Source: Shimia sp. CNT1-13L.2 (GTDB lineage: Bacteria; Pseudomonadota; Alphaproteobacteria; Rhodobacterales; Rhodobacteraceae). Taken from it: DNA of 64,000 nt. The stretch is taken from positions 496,001-560,000 of the forward strand of contig NZ_JANDJO010000002.1 in NCBI RefSeq assembly GCF_024331145.1, in the 5' to 3' direction. This document shows, piece by piece, positions 37,244 through 47,267 of the stretch. The first letter of the stretch is position 1. Every line of letters begins with the position of its first letter. The notes below the pieces were generated by a model, which was not told where the DNA came from, did no database searches, and worked only from the letters and a program-made list of their open reading frames with translations. The position numbers and the translations under genes are program-made.

Positions 37244-38457
37244 TGGACGGCTCCAAAGGTTTCGAAGACGCCCTGACCGGCGAACAGAAAATCCGCAACT
37301 TCAACATCAACTTTGGCCCGCAGCACCCTGCGGCGCACGGCGTGTTGCGTCTGGTGCTCGAGCTGGACGGCGAGATCGTGGAACGTTGCGACCCGCATAT
37401 CGGCCTGCTGCACCGTGGCACCGAAAAGCTGATGGAAAGCCGCACCTACCTGCAGAACCTGCCGTATTTCGACCGTCTCGATTACGTGGCGCCGATGAAC
37501 CAGGAACATGCCTGGTGTCTGGCCATCGAGAAGATGACCGGCACCGAGGTGCCGCGTCGCGGCCAGCTGCTGCGCGTGTTGTGGTCGGAAATCGGCCGTG
37601 TGCTGAACCACCTTCTGAACATCACCACGCAGGCGATGGACGTTGGTGCGCTGACCCCGCCGCTTTGGGGCTTTGAAGAGCGCGAAAAGCTGATGGTGTT
37701 CTACGAGCGCGCCTGTGGTGCGCGTATGCACGCCAACTATTTCCGCCCCGGTGGTGTTCACCAGGATGTACCGGACGCGCTTCTGGATGACATCGAAGAG
37801 TGGGCGATCGAGTATCCGGCGAAGATTGACGATATCGACGGCCTGCTGACCGAGAACCGGATCTTCAAGCAGCGTAACGTTGATATCGGTGTCGTGACCC
37901 AGCAGGACGTGCTTGATTTCGGCATGACCGGCGTAATGGCGCGCTCAGCGGGCCTTGCCTGGGACCTGCGTCGCTCGCAGCCTTACGAATGCTATGACGA
38001 GTTCGACTTCCAGGTGCCTGTTGGCAAGAACGGTGACTGCTATGACCGTTACCTGATGCGCATGGAAGAAATGCGCCAGTCGACGTCGATCATCCGTCAG
38101 GCCATCGTCAAGCTGCGTGAAGCGACGGGTGACGTCATGGCACGTGGCAAGATGACCCCGCCCAAGCGCGGCGAGATGAAAACCTCGATGGAAAGCCTGA
38201 TCCACCACTTCAAGCTCTACACCGAAGGGTTCCACGTTCCGGCTGGCGAATGTTATGCCGCCGTCGAAGCGCCCAAGGGCGAATTCGGCGTTTACCTCGT
38301 TGCCGATGGCACCAACAAACCCTACCGCGCCAAGATCAGCTGCGCCGGCTACCGTCACCTTCAGGCCATGGACCACATGGCCACGGGTCACCAGCTTGCC
38401 GACGTCGCCGCCATCATCGGCACGATGGACATCGTTTTTGGGGATATTGACCGCTAA
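37243..38457 (+). CDS. nuoD: NADH-quinone oxidoreductase subunit D
   Basis: A 404-residue 49-kDa-type subunit that with NuoB forms the quinone-binding cavity. [14 protein letters not shown] contains the conserved cavity His, and [24 protein letters not shown] and the C-terminal [12 protein letters not shown] are canonical. ATG at 37243 is preferred (AGGGGAGG upstream, TGATG overlap with nuoC); a GTG one codon earlier is possible. It is followed by nuoE with a one-base overlap. Confidence 0.96.
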
Positions 38458-39584
38458 TGCTTCGTCGTCTTCATTCTGAACAACCCGAGAGCTTTGCCTT
38501 TAGCCCGGCCAACCAGGCCTGGGCGGAAGCGCAGATCACGAAATATCCCGAAGGCCGCCAGGCAAGCGCGGTTATCCCGCTGTTGTGGCGTGCGCAGGAG
38601 CAGGAAGGCTGGCTGACCAAGCCCGCGATCGAAGGCATCGCCGATATGCTTGGCATGGCCTATATCCGCGTGCTGGAAGTGGCGTCCTTCTACTTCATGT
38701 TCCAGTTGCAGCCGGTTGGTTCGGTGGCCCACATCCAGATCTGCGGCACCACGTCCTGCATGATCTGCGGTGCGGAAGACCTGATTGCCGTGTGCAAAGA
38801 GAAGATCGCCGAGAAGCCGCACCAGTTGTCGGCGGATGGCAAGTTCTCGTGGGAAGAGGTTGAATGCCTTGGTGCCTGCACCAACGCACCGATGGCCCAG
38901 ATTGGTAAGGACTACTACGAAGACCTGACCGCCGAAGGTCTGGCTGCGATGCTGGACGAGATGGCGGCCGGCAAGGTTCCGGTTCCGGGGCCTCAAAATG
39001 GCCGGTATGCTGCCGAGCCGCTCTCGGGTCTGACTTCGCTGACCGAATATGACAGCGGCAAGACCCAGTATAACGCGTCGGCACAGCTGGCGACCGACAT
39101 CGGTGACAGCATCAAGCGGATCGACGGCACCGAAGTGCCGCTGCGCACGCCTTGGGTTGGCGCGGATGGCACCGTTGCAGGCCGTAGCCCTTCGAAGCCG
39201 CAGGCCCCGGCCGAACCGGAAGCGCCGAAGCCTGCCGTGAAGCAGGCCGAGGAGGCCAAGAAAGCGGCGGCGCCCAAGAAGGCAAAACCGAAGGCCGAGA
39301 AAAAAGCGGCTGAAGCACCCGCGGCGGATGCCGGACCGGACGATCTCAAGCAGTTGAAGGGCGTTGGTCCGAAGCTGGAAAAGAAGCTGCACGCCGCTGG
39401 CGTGACGACCTTCGCGCAGATCGCGGCCTGGGGGCCGGACGATATTGCCGAGATGGACGACAAGCTGTCGTTCAAGGGCCGCATCGAGCGGGACGGCTGG
39501 GTCGACCAGGCCAAGACGCTTGCCGAAGGTGGTGCAACCGAGTTTTCCAAGCGCGTCGCCAAGGGCGGGGTCTACGAGGACTAA
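38457..39584 (+). CDS. nuoE: NADH-quinone oxidoreductase subunit E with C-terminal HhH-like extension
   Basis: A 375-residue protein; NuoE alone is usually 160-240. Residues 1-180 are the thioredoxin-fold 2Fe-2S subunit with cluster N1a ligands in CGTTSC and CLGAC. Residues 180-245 are a spacer ([17 protein letters not shown]). Residues 246-293 are a low-complexity Ala/Lys/Pro/Glu linker. Residues ~295-375 form a small domain, [19 protein letters not shown] then [19 protein letters not shown], resembling helix-hairpin-helix domains and the tail found on some alphaproteobacterial ribosomal protein L21. The ending has no known role in electron transfer. The start overlaps nuoD (TAATG). Confidence 0.94.
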   Translation: MLRRLHSEQPESFAFSPANQAWAEAQITKYPEGRQASAVIPLLWRAQEQEGWLTKPAIEGIADMLGMAYIRVLEVASFYFMFQLQPVGSVAHIQICGTTSCMICGAEDLIAVCKEKIAEKPHQLSADGKFSWEEVECLGACTNAPMAQIGKDYYEDLTAEGLAAMLDEMAAGKVPVPGPQNGRYAAEPLSGLTSLTEYDSGKTQYNASAQLATDIGDSIKRIDGTEVPLRTPWVGADGTVAGRSPSKPQAPAEPEAPKPAVKQAEEAKKAAAPKKAKPKAEKKAAEAPAADAGPDDLKQLKGVGPKLEKKLHAAGVTTFAQIAAWGPDDIAEMDDKLSFKGRIERDGWVDQAKTLAEGGATEFSKRVAKGGVYED

Positions 39585-39587
39585 GAC

Positions 39588-39815
39588 ATGACGGGTGAGC
39601 AACAGGAACAGTATCTGGCAAAGCGGGGCCGTGTCGTGGCCATCGTGATTGCCGCGACGATGCTGATCTGGATGGCCGCCCAGTGGTTGGGACAGGCGAT
39701 GGGGCTACCGGGACGGTATGCGCTGTTGTTTGATTTCGCCGCGATTGCCGCGCTGATTTGGGCGGTGGTGAACATTTATCAGATCTGGCGCCTGCGCCGG
39801 GAAATGCAAGGGTAA
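39588..39815 (+). CDS. DUF5337-like small membrane protein in nuo operon
   Basis: A 75-residue protein with two transmembrane helices (about 16-36 and 43-64) and short charged ends ([15 protein letters not shown] and WRLRREMQG). It matches the kind of protein annotated as DUF5337 in Rhodobacterales and is found between nuoE and nuoF there. It lies 3 bp after nuoE and 4 bp before nuoF, so it is surely co-expressed. A role as complex I accessory or assembly factor is suggested only by position. Confidence 0.8.
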   Translation: MTGEQQEQYLAKRGRVVAIVIAATMLIWMAAQWLGQAMGLPGRYALLFDFAAIAALIWAVVNIYQIWRLRREMQG

Positions 39816-39819
39816 CAAG

Positions 39820-41118
39820 ATGCTCAAAGACCAGGACCGTATCTTTACCAATCTCTACGGTATGCACGATCGCACGCTGGCGGGCGCAAAGGCGCGTGGC
39901 CATTGGGATGGCACCGCGAAGATCATCCAGAACGGACGTGAATGGATCATCGACCAGATGAAGGCCAGCGGCCTGCGTGGTCGGGGTGGTGCGGGCTTCC
40001 CGACCGGTCTCAAGTGGTCCTTCATGCCGAAAGAAAGCGACGGACGTCCGGCCTACCTGGTCATCAATGCCGACGAATCCGAGCCGGGCACCTGTAAAGA
40101 CCGCGAGATCATGCGCCACGATCCTCATACCCTGATCGAAGGGGCGTTGATCGCCTCTTTCGCGATGAATGCGAACACGGCCTATATCTATATCCGTGGC
40201 GAATTCATCCGCGAGCGTGAAGCCCTGCAAAACGCCATCGACGAAGCCTATGACGCGGGTCTTCTGGGCCGCAACGCTGCTGGCTCGGGCTGGGATTTCG
40301 ATCTCTTTCTGCACCACGGGGCAGGGGCCTATATCTGTGGTGAGGAAACCGCGCTGCTGGAAAGCCTTGAGGGCAAGAAAGGCATGCCGCGCATGAAACC
40401 GCCGTTCCCGGCGGGAGCGGGCCTTTATGGTTGCCCGACCACCGTGAACAACGTGGAATCGATCGCCGTTGTGCCGACCATCCTGCGCCGTGGCCCGGAG
40501 TGGTTCACCTCATTTGGTCGTGCGAACAACGCGGGCACCAAGCTGTTTGGTATTTCCGGCCACGTCAACAACCCCTGTGTTGTCGAAGAAGCGATGTCGA
40601 TCTCGTTCGAAGAGCTGATCGAAAAGCATTGTGGCGGTATCCGTGGCGGCTGGGACAACCTGTTGGCCGTGATCCCCGGCGGATCGTCGGTGCCCTGTGT
40701 GCGCGGTGAGAACATCCGCGACGCCGTGATGGACTTTGACTATCTGCGTAACGAGCTTGGCTCGGGTCTCGGGACCGCAGCCGTGATCGTGATGGACAAG
40801 CAGACCGATATCATCAAGGCGATCTGGCGTCTGTCTAAGTTCTACAAGCACGAGAGCTGTGGTCAGTGTACGCCGTGCCGCGAAGGTACCGGCTGGATGA
40901 TGCGCGTGATGGACCGCCTTGTGAAGGGCGAGGCCGAGATCGAGGAAATCGACATGCTTTGGGATGTGACCAAGCAGGTTGAGGGCCACACGATCTGTGC
41001 CCTGGGCGATGCGGCTGCCTGGCCGATCCAGGGTCTGATCCGCAACTTCCGCGAAGAGATCGAGGATCGCATCAAGGCCAACAAAACCGGGCGCATGGGC
41101 GCCATGGCGGCCGAATAA
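39820..41118 (+). CDS. nuoF: NADH-quinone oxidoreductase subunit F
   Basis: A 432-residue flavoprotein where NADH is oxidised. [13 protein letters not shown] marks the FMN/NADH loop, [19 protein letters not shown] the NADH site, and [15 protein letters not shown] plus a later Cys (HTICALGDA) the N3 4Fe-4S cluster ligands. It works with NuoE and NuoG in the NADH-dehydrogenase module. Confidence 0.97.
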   Translation: MLKDQDRIFTNLYGMHDRTLAGAKARGHWDGTAKIIQNGREWIIDQMKASGLRGRGGAGFPTGLKWSFMPKESDGRPAYLVINADESEPGTCKDREIMRHDPHTLIEGALIASFAMNANTAYIYIRGEFIREREALQNAIDEAYDAGLLGRNAAGSGWDFDLFLHHGAGAYICGEETALLESLEGKKGMPRMKPPFPAGAGLYGCPTTVNNVESIAVVPTILRRGPEWFTSFGRANNAGTKLFGISGHVNNPCVVEEAMSISFEELIEKHCGGIRGGWDNLLAVIPGGSSVPCVRGENIRDAVMDFDYLRNELGSGLGTAAVIVMDKQTDIIKAIWRLSKFYKHESCGQCTPCREGTGWMMRVMDRLVKGEAEIEEIDMLWDVTKQVEGHTICALGDAAAWPIQGLIRNFREEIEDRIKANKTGRMGAMAAE

Positions 41119-41130
41119 GGAATGTCGGGT

Positions 41131-41517
41131 ATGATTGGGCAGGACAAGATGAACAAACCGGGCAAGCGCGCCCGCATCGGTGTTTCGGGCATCGTTGCGC
41201 CGCTGTGTCTTGCGCTTGGGCTTTCCGCATGTGCCCAGTTCAGCAACGAAGACATCCTGACCTTCGACGGCTTTTACTTCCGCACGGATGTTGACCTTTT
41301 CGAGCGCAAGGTCCGAGACCACTTCCGCGTCGAAGTACGCAATCCGCAGCAATCGCTGGCCGGTGCGCGCGAAGCGGGGCGTCATCAGGCGATCCGACAT
41401 TGCATTGAGCAATTCGGCACCTCGGCCATCGAATGGGTTTCCGGACCGGATGTAGAGGACGCCGAGTTGATCTTCGACAATGATAAACTTGTCTTCGAGG
41501 GGTATTGCAGGCCATGA
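41131..41517 (+). CDS. Small lipoprotein embedded in nuo operon (unknown function)
   Basis: A ~128-residue predicted lipoprotein: basic n-region (NKPGKRARIG), hydrophobic core and lipobox LSAC. The mature part is FSNEDILTFDGFYFRT, then REAGRHQAIRHCIEQFGTS and a C-terminal Cys, giving a possible disulfide in the periplasm. Three in-frame ATGs compete (41122, 41131, 41149); 41131 has AAGGA at a good distance, and 41149 gives the shortest signal. The stop overlaps the next gene by ATGA. No match to a characterised family is recognised; its place between nuoF and nuoG suggests a complex I link. Confidence 0.72.
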   Translation: MIGQDKMNKPGKRARIGVSGIVAPLCLALGLSACAQFSNEDILTFDGFYFRTDVDLFERKVRDHFRVEVRNPQQSLAGAREAGRHQAIRHCIEQFGTSAIEWVSGPDVEDAELIFDNDKLVFEGYCRP

Positions 41518-41927
41518 TCCGTCGTCTCTCGCATATGTTTGCCTGCGCCGCAGTGGCAGCCCTTGTTGCAGGGGCTGTTTCCGCGCGTCCGCATCTGAGC
41601 GAGGTTGATGAAATCAACGACGGTCTGTTCGTGATCGCCGTGGCCAAGGAAATCCGGGATTACTGTCCGGAGATTTCGGCACGCACCCTGAAAGCCTATG
41701 ATTTCCTTTGGAAATTGCGCAAACAGGCGCGTGAAATGGGATACTCGGATACCGAGATCAAGGCCTATATCGGCGACGATAAGGAAAAGGCCAAGATGCG
41801 CGTACGTGGTGAGGCGTATCTGAAAGAACACGGGGTCACCTATGAAGACCCGCAAACCTTTTGCGCGCTTGGGCGCGTGGAAATCGAAAAATCGAGCCGG
41901 ATCGGCGCGCTGTTGAGGGCGAAATAA
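41514..41927 (+). CDS. DUF5333-like exported protein in nuo operon
   Basis: A 137-residue protein with a signal peptide (MIRRLSHMFACAAVAALVAGAV, cleavage near SARP) and a mainly helical, charged mature domain with two Cys (RDYCPEISART and QTFCALGRVE) that could pair. It resembles Rhodobacterales proteins annotated DUF5333. It is coupled to the upstream lipoprotein by ATGA and ends 3 bp before nuoG. Being periplasmic, it cannot be part of the NADH module and would face the membrane arm, if it touches complex I at all. Confidence 0.8.
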   Translation: MIRRLSHMFACAAVAALVAGAVSARPHLSEVDEINDGLFVIAVAKEIRDYCPEISARTLKAYDFLWKLRKQAREMGYSDTEIKAYIGDDKEKAKMRVRGEAYLKEHGVTYEDPQTFCALGRVEIEKSSRIGALLRAK

Positions 41928-41930
41928 GAG

Positions 41931-43943
41931 ATGTCTGACCTACGCAAGATCGTTATCGACGATACTGAAATCGAGGTGGAAGGGGCGATGACCCTGATCC
42001 AGGCCTGTGAAGAGGCCGGGGTCGAGATTCCGCGCTTCTGTTACCACGAGCGCCTGTCGATTGCTGGCAACTGCCGCATGTGCCTTGTCGAGGTCGTGGG
42101 TGGCCCGCCGAAGCCGGCGGCGTCATGCGCGATGCAGGTGCGCGACCTGCGCCCCGGGCCGGAAGGCCAGCCGCCGGTGGTGAAAACCAACTCGCCGATG
42201 GTCAAGAAGGCGCGTGAAGGCGTGATGGAGTTCATGCTGATCAACCACCCGCTGGATTGCCCGATCTGCGACCAGGGCGGTGAGTGCGATCTGCAGGACC
42301 AGGCCATGGCCTATGGTATCTCGAACACCCGCTTTTCCGAAGCCAAGCGTGCCGTAGACGATCTGGATCTCGGGCCGCTGGTGGCAACCACAATGACCCG
42401 CTGCATCAGCTGTACCCGCTGTGTGCGTTTCACCACCGAGGTGGCGGGCATTGCCCAGATGGGCCAGACCGGTCGTGGCGAAGATGCGGAGATTACCAGC
42501 TATCTGAACCAGACGCTGGATTCGAACATGCAGGGCAACATCATCGACCTGTGTCCGGTTGGTGCCCTGACCTCCAAGCCTTATGCCTTCTCGGCCCGCC
42601 CGTGGGAACTGACCAAGACCGAAACCATCGACGTGATGGATGCGCTTGGGTCGAACATCCGCGTCGACACCAAGGGCCGCGAAGTGATGCGTATCATGCC
42701 GCGTAACCACGATGGCGTGAACGAAGAGTGGATTTCGGACAAGAGCCGTTTCGTCTGGGACGGCCTGCGCCGCCAGCGTCTCGACAAGCCCTATGTGCGT
42801 GTTGATGGCAAGCTGAAGCCGGCAACCTGGGGTGAAGCTCTGGCCGCCGCTTCGGACGCCATGAAAGGCAAGAAGGTTGGCGCGCTGGTGGGCGATCTTG
42901 CTCCGGCCGAGGCTGTCTTTGCCCTGAAGCAGATTGTTGATGGTCTGGAAGGCAATATCGAATGCCGCACCAACGGCGCGGTTCTGCCGGCCGGCAACCG
43001 CTCGGCCTATGTGGGCACGGCGGCGATTGAAGATATCGACAGCGCCAAGGCGATCTACCTGATCGGAACCAACCCGCGCGACGAGGCACCGGTGCTGAAC
43101 GCGCGTATCCGCAAGGCTTGGGCCAAGGGTGCCGACGTGATCGTGGCGGGCACCAAGGGCATGGATCTGACCTATGACTATTCCTATGCCGGTCCGGGCC
43201 GTATGCCGCTGAACCGTCTGGCCGACGAAGCCGTGGCGCGTGAAGGTGCCATCGTGATCGTGGGGCAGGGTGCTATCTGCGAAGGCGACGGCATTGCCGT
43301 GCTTGGTCAGGTGATGACCCTGACCGAAAAGCTGGGCGGCAAGATGATGGTTCTGCACACCGCTGCAAGCCGTGTTGGCGCGATGGACCTTGGGGCCGTG
43401 ACCGAAGGTGGTCTGGATACCGCGATGGAAGGTGCCGAGGTGGTCTTTAACCTTGGTGCGGACGAAGTGGAGATCGCGGACGGTCCCTTCGTGATCTATC
43501 AAGGCAGCCACGGCGACCGCGGTGCACACCGCGCCGACGTGATCCTGCCAGCCGCGGCCTATACCGAGGAAAACGGCCTGTTCGTGAACACCGAAGGTCG
43601 CCCGCAGCTTGCGATGCGTGCCGGGTTTGCGCCGGGTGAGGCCAAGGAAAACTGGGCCATCCTGCGTGCCCTGAGCGCGGAGCTGGGCGCGACGCTGCCT
43701 TATGACACGCTGGCGCAGCTGCGTCAGGCGATGGTGGCTGAGGTGCCGCATTTCGCGCAGATCGATCAGGTGATCGACAATGGCTGGGATGCGCTTCCGG
43801 GCAAGGAACTGGCGAAGTCGCCGTTCCAGGTTGCGGTCAAGGATTTCTACCTGACCAACCCGATTGCCCGCGCAAGCGAGCTGATGGCCGAGTTGAGCGC
43901 CAATGCCAAAGGGCGCAACGAAGCAAAGGTTGCGGCAGAGTAA
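41931..43943 (+). CDS. nuoG: NADH-quinone oxidoreductase subunit G
   Basis: A 670-residue Fe-S subunit. The N-terminal ferredoxin-like 2Fe-2S domain ([20 protein letters not shown]), the His/Cys motif [17 protein letters not shown] and the [11 protein letters not shown] cluster are intact, followed by a molybdopterin-oxidoreductase-like body without the cofactor. The size is that of the alphaproteobacterial/mitochondrial form and lacks the extra N7 cluster insertion of the E. coli type. Confidence 0.96.
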   Translation: MSDLRKIVIDDTEIEVEGAMTLIQACEEAGVEIPRFCYHERLSIAGNCRMCLVEVVGGPPKPAASCAMQVRDLRPGPEGQPPVVKTNSPMVKKAREGVMEFMLINHPLDCPICDQGGECDLQDQAMAYGISNTRFSEAKRAVDDLDLGPLVATTMTRCISCTRCVRFTTEVAGIAQMGQTGRGEDAEITSYLNQTLDSNMQGNIIDLCPVGALTSKPYAFSARPWELTKTETIDVMDALGSNIRVDTKGREVMRIMPRNHDGVNEEWISDKSRFVWDGLRRQRLDKPYVRVDGKLKPATWGEALAAASDAMKGKKVGALVGDLAPAEAVFALKQIVDGLEGNIECRTNGAVLPAGNRSAYVGTAAIEDIDSAKAIYLIGTNPRDEAPVLNARIRKAWAKGADVIVAGTKGMDLTYDYSYAGPGRMPLNRLADEAVAREGAIVIVGQGAICEGDGIAVLGQVMTLTEKLGGKMMVLHTAASRVGAMDLGAVTEGGLDTAMEGAEVVFNLGADEVEIADGPFVIYQGSHGDRGAHRADVILPAAAYTEENGLFVNTEGRPQLAMRAGFAPGEAKENWAILRALSAELGATLPYDTLAQLRQAMVAEVPHFAQIDQVIDNGWDALPGKELAKSPFQVAVKDFYLTNPIARASELMAELSANAKGRNEAKVAAE

Positions 43944-43949
43944 GCACAT

Positions 43950-44366
43950 ATGCATTTGAACGCCCTCATATCCCCAGTTCTCCCGGCGCTTGCGCTGGGG
44001 GTCACTGCGTGCGCACCCGTTGATGGCAACGGCGTGACACGTAACGGGGGTGTTGCGGATCTGGATTACATCGGTGTGGAAACCCGTCTGCTTGAAGACG
44101 ACCTGGTCAATTTCCGCGCCGCTCTGTCCGGTTCCGAAACGGGTGAGGACGTGCGTGCCTATGCCGAATGCGCTGCCGCGCAATACGCGTTGATTCGGGG
44201 ATTTGGATTTGCCCGGCATCTGCGCACGAATGTTGAGATTGAAAACGGAATCTGGCGGGGTGACGCGGTCTATGTCATCTCGGCTTCGCTTCCCCGTGGT
44301 CTCAAGACGATCGACGCTGAGGTGATCGTCTCGAACTGCGAAGAGAACGGAATACCCACGGTGTGA
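43950..44366 (+). CDS. Second small lipoprotein embedded in nuo operon (unknown function)
   Basis: A 138-residue protein with hydrophobic N-terminus MHLNALISPVLPALALG and lipobox VTAC at residue 21. The n-region lacks Lys or Arg, which is unusual for a signal peptide. The mature part (LDYIGVETRLLEDDLVNFRA, ECAAAQYALIRGFGFARHL, VIVSNCEENG) has two Cys that may form a disulfide. It lies 6 bp after nuoG and 6 bp before nuoH. No characterised family is recognised. Confidence 0.75.
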   Translation: MHLNALISPVLPALALGVTACAPVDGNGVTRNGGVADLDYIGVETRLLEDDLVNFRAALSGSETGEDVRAYAECAAAQYALIRGFGFARHLRTNVEIENGIWRGDAVYVISASLPRGLKTIDAEVIVSNCEENGIPTV

Positions 44367-44372
44367 GGACCC

Positions 44373-45413
44373 ATGACTGAATTCTTTACCACCACCTACC
44401 TGGGGATCTTCCTGCTGATCGTAGGACAGGTTCTCCTGATCGTCGTGCCGCTTCTGGTGGCGCTGGCGTTCCTCCTTTACGCCGACCGTAAGATCTGGGC
44501 CGCCGTCCAGATGCGCCGTGGCCCCAACGTGGTGGGCACCTTCGGTCTATTGCAGAGTTTCGCGGACTTCGTGAAATACGCGGTGAAGGAAATCGTTTAC
44601 CCTGCGGGTTCCGACAAGGTCGTGTTCCTGTTGGCCCCGATGGTATCGCTGGTCATGGCGCTGATCGCCTGGGCGGTGATCCCGTTCAATGATGGGTGGG
44701 TGCTGTCGGATATCAACGTCGCGATCCTATATGTCTTCGCGGTCTCGTCGCTTGAGGTTTACGGCGTGATCATGGGTGGCTGGGCGTCGAACTCGAAGTA
44801 TCCGTTCCTCGGCTCGCTGCGCTCTGCTGCCCAGATGATTTCTTACGAGGTATCGATCGGCCTGATCATCATCGGTGTGATCATCTCGACCGGCTCGATG
44901 AACTTTGGCGACATCGTACGCGCCCAGGATGGGTCGTATGGCATCTTCAGCTGGTACTGGCTGCCGCACTTCCCGATGCTGTTCCTGTTCCTGATCTCTG
45001 CCATGGCCGAAACCAACCGCCCGCCGTTCGACCTTCCGGAAGCGGAATCGGAACTGGTTGCCGGTTATCAGGTTGAATATTCGTCGACCCCGTTCCTGTT
45101 GTTCATGATCGGCGAATACGTGGCCATCGTTCTGATGTGCGCTTTGACCTCGCTCCTGTTCCTTGGTGGGTGGCTGTCGCCGATCCCGGGCCTGCCGGAT
45201 GGCATCCTGTGGATGTTCGCCAAGATCGGTTTCGTCTTCTTCATCTTCTCGATGGTGAAGGCGATCACCCCGCGCTACCGCTATGACCAGCTGATGCGTA
45301 TTGGTTGGAAAGTGTTCCTGCCGATGTCGCTGGTCTGGGTTGTTGTCGTGGCGTTCCTTGCAAAATTCGAAGCCTTCGGCGGTGCTTATGCACGCTGGGC
45401 GATTGGAGGCTGA
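44373..45413 (+). CDS. nuoH: NADH-quinone oxidoreductase subunit H
   Basis: A 346-residue membrane subunit with about eight helices forming the quinone tunnel entry. Conserved loops are visible: [60 protein letters not shown] and [15 protein letters not shown]. Confidence 0.97.
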   Translation: MTEFFTTTYLGIFLLIVGQVLLIVVPLLVALAFLLYADRKIWAAVQMRRGPNVVGTFGLLQSFADFVKYAVKEIVYPAGSDKVVFLLAPMVSLVMALIAWAVIPFNDGWVLSDINVAILYVFAVSSLEVYGVIMGGWASNSKYPFLGSLRSAAQMISYEVSIGLIIIGVIISTGSMNFGDIVRAQDGSYGIFSWYWLPHFPMLFLFLISAMAETNRPPFDLPEAESELVAGYQVEYSSTPFLLFMIGEYVAIVLMCALTSLLFLGGWLSPIPGLPDGILWMFAKIGFVFFIFSMVKAITPRYRYDQLMRIGWKVFLPMSLVWVVVVAFLAKFEAFGGAYARWAIGG

Positions 45414-45414
45414 T

Positions 45415-45909
45415 ATGGCGAATATCGATTACAAACGCGCCGCAGGCTACTTCCTGCTCAGCGATTTCATCGGTGGCTTCAAACTGGGCCTGAAGTACTT
45501 CTTCGCGCCCAAGGCCACGATCAACTATCCGCACGAGAAGAACTATCTCTCGCCGCGTTTCCGTGGGGAACACGCCCTGCGCCGCTATCCCAACGGGGAA
45601 GAGCGTTGCATCGCCTGTAAACTCTGCGAGGCGATCTGTCCGGCACAGGCGATCACCATCGATGCGGAACCGCGCGAAGACGGCAGCCGCCGCACCACGC
45701 GTTACGACATCGACATGACCAAGTGCATCTACTGCGGTTTCTGTCAGGAAGCCTGCCCGGTGGACGCAATTGTTGAAGGCCCGAACTTTGAATTCGCAAC
45801 CGAAACCCGCGAAGAGCTTTTCTATGACAAGGAAAAGCTGCTTTCAAACGGGGAGCGTTGGGAAGCCGAGATCGCGCGTAACATCGAACTGGATGCGCCG
45901 TACCGATGA
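45415..45909 (+). CDS. nuoI: NADH-quinone oxidoreductase subunit I
   Basis: A 164-residue ferredoxin-like subunit with two 4Fe-4S motifs, [16 protein letters not shown] and [16 protein letters not shown], carrying electrons to cluster N2. The N-terminal amphipathic helix ([18 protein letters not shown]) lies on the membrane. ATG 45415 follows nuoH by one base; its stop overlaps the next gene (ATGA). Confidence 0.96.
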   Translation: MANIDYKRAAGYFLLSDFIGGFKLGLKYFFAPKATINYPHEKNYLSPRFRGEHALRRYPNGEERCIACKLCEAICPAQAITIDAEPREDGSRRTTRYDIDMTKCIYCGFCQEACPVDAIVEGPNFEFATETREELFYDKEKLLSNGERWEAEIARNIELDAPYR

Positions 45910-46313
45910 CCGATAAGACGAACCCTTTTGAAGCGATGATCCAGCAGGCACAGGAGATGGCCAAGGCCATGAATCCTGCGCTCGAGTCCTTCACTCCGAA
46001 GGGGTTCGAGAACCTGTGGCCAACAATGCCCAAGGACATGATGGAAATGTTCTTTGGCAACACGCTGAACAAGGACGGGCTTGATGCGAAAACCCGTCTT
46101 CTGCTGACGCTGGCGGCCATGACGGTTCTGGGTGCGCAAGCCGACGCACAGATCAGAATGACCGTGCGCCACCTCATCGAGGCGGGCGCCACGAAACAAG
46201 AAATTGTCGAGACCATCGGCCAGATGTCGATGTTCGCAGGCATCCCCGCCATGACCCGCGCCCTGGAACTTGCGCAGGATGTCCTGGCCGACCAAGAGGA
46301 AAGTGACACATGA
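45906..46313 (+). CDS. Carboxymuconolactone decarboxylase-like protein in nuo operon
   Basis: A 135-residue, all-helical protein of the CMD/AhpD fold ([19 protein letters not shown], then [20 protein letters not shown]). The redox CxxC of AhpD is missing and the protein has no Cys in the core, so it should not be a peroxidase. An N-terminal Met-rich amphipathic segment ([19 protein letters not shown]) is unusual. It is coupled by ATGA overlaps to both nuoI and nuoJ, so its level is tied to complex I subunits. Function unknown. Confidence 0.83.
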   Translation: MTDKTNPFEAMIQQAQEMAKAMNPALESFTPKGFENLWPTMPKDMMEMFFGNTLNKDGLDAKTRLLLTLAAMTVLGAQADAQIRMTVRHLIEAGATKQEIVETIGQMSMFAGIPAMTRALELAQDVLADQEESDT

Positions 46314-46918
46314 CCATCGCAGCGCTGGCCTTCTATCTGTTTGCGATCTGCGTGATCGCCGGCGGGCTGTTCACCGTCATCAGCCGCAACCCCGTACACT
46401 CGGTTCTGTGGCTTATCCTGGCCTTCCTGTCTTCGGCGGGGCTGTTTGTCCTGCTGGGTGCGGAATTCGTCGCCATGCTTCTTATCATTGTCTACGTCGG
46501 TGCCGTTGCGGTGCTGTTCCTGTTCGTGGTGATGATGCTGGATGTCGACTTTGCCGAGCTGAAAGCGGGCATGGCACAATACCTGCCGCTTGGCCTTCTG
46601 ATCGGTGTGGTTCTGCTCATGCAGCTGGGCATGGCCTTTGGTGTGTGGCAGGCCTCGGACGTTGCCGAAGCGCAGCGCGCCGCCGTGACGCCTGAAGGTG
46701 TCGAGAACACCGCCGCCCTGGGCCTTCTCATCTACGACCAATATTTCCTGCTGTTCCAACTGGCAGGCCTGATCCTTCTGGTGGCCATGATCGGTGCCAT
46801 CGTTCTGACCCTGCGCCATCGCAAGGACGTCAAGCGTCAGAACGTGCTCGAGCAGATGTGGCGTGATCCGGCAAAGGCCATGGAACTGAAAGACATCAAA
46901 CCGGGGCAGGGCCTTTAA
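46310..46918 (+). CDS. nuoJ: NADH-quinone oxidoreductase subunit J
   Basis: A 202-residue, five-helix membrane subunit; the bent helix region [19 protein letters not shown] is conserved. The C-terminal tail ([20 protein letters not shown]) is typical of alphaproteobacteria. It is coupled to the CMD-like gene by ATGA. Confidence 0.95.
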   Translation: MTIAALAFYLFAICVIAGGLFTVISRNPVHSVLWLILAFLSSAGLFVLLGAEFVAMLLIIVYVGAVAVLFLFVVMMLDVDFAELKAGMAQYLPLGLLIGVVLLMQLGMAFGVWQASDVAEAQRAAVTPEGVENTAALGLLIYDQYFLLFQLAGLILLVAMIGAIVLTLRHRKDVKRQNVLEQMWRDPAKAMELKDIKPGQGL

Positions 46919-46955
46919 TGGCCCGCCTCTGGAAGAATAAGACCGAGGGACGAAC

Positions 46956-47261
46956 ATGATCGGACTTGAACATTATCTAGGGGTGGCAGCGACGCTGTTT
47001 GTCATCGGTATCTTTGGCCTCTTCCTGAACCGGAAGAACGTCATCATCCTCCTGATGTCGATCGAACTGATGCTGCTTTCCGTCAACATCAACCTGGTCG
47101 CTTTCTCGAGCTTCATGAACGATCTGGTCGGGCAGGTGTTTACCCTGTTCGTTCTGACCGTTGCCGCGGCAGAGGCCGCGATTGGCCTGGCGATTCTGGT
47201 CTCGTTCTTCCGCAACCGCGGCACCATCGCGGTGGAAGACGTCAACGTAATGAAAGGCTGA
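46956..47261 (+). CDS. nuoK: NADH-quinone oxidoreductase subunit K
   Basis: A 101-residue, three-helix subunit of the proton-pumping arm with both key glutamates visible ([12 protein letters not shown] and [11 protein letters not shown]). It follows nuoJ after a 37-bp gap, the second largest within the operon after none of comparable size elsewhere. Confidence 0.96.
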   Translation: MIGLEHYLGVAATLFVIGIFGLFLNRKNVIILLMSIELMLLSVNINLVAFSSFMNDLVGQVFTLFVLTVAAAEAAIGLAILVSFFRNRGTIAVEDVNVMKG

Positions 47262-47267
47262 TCGGCA

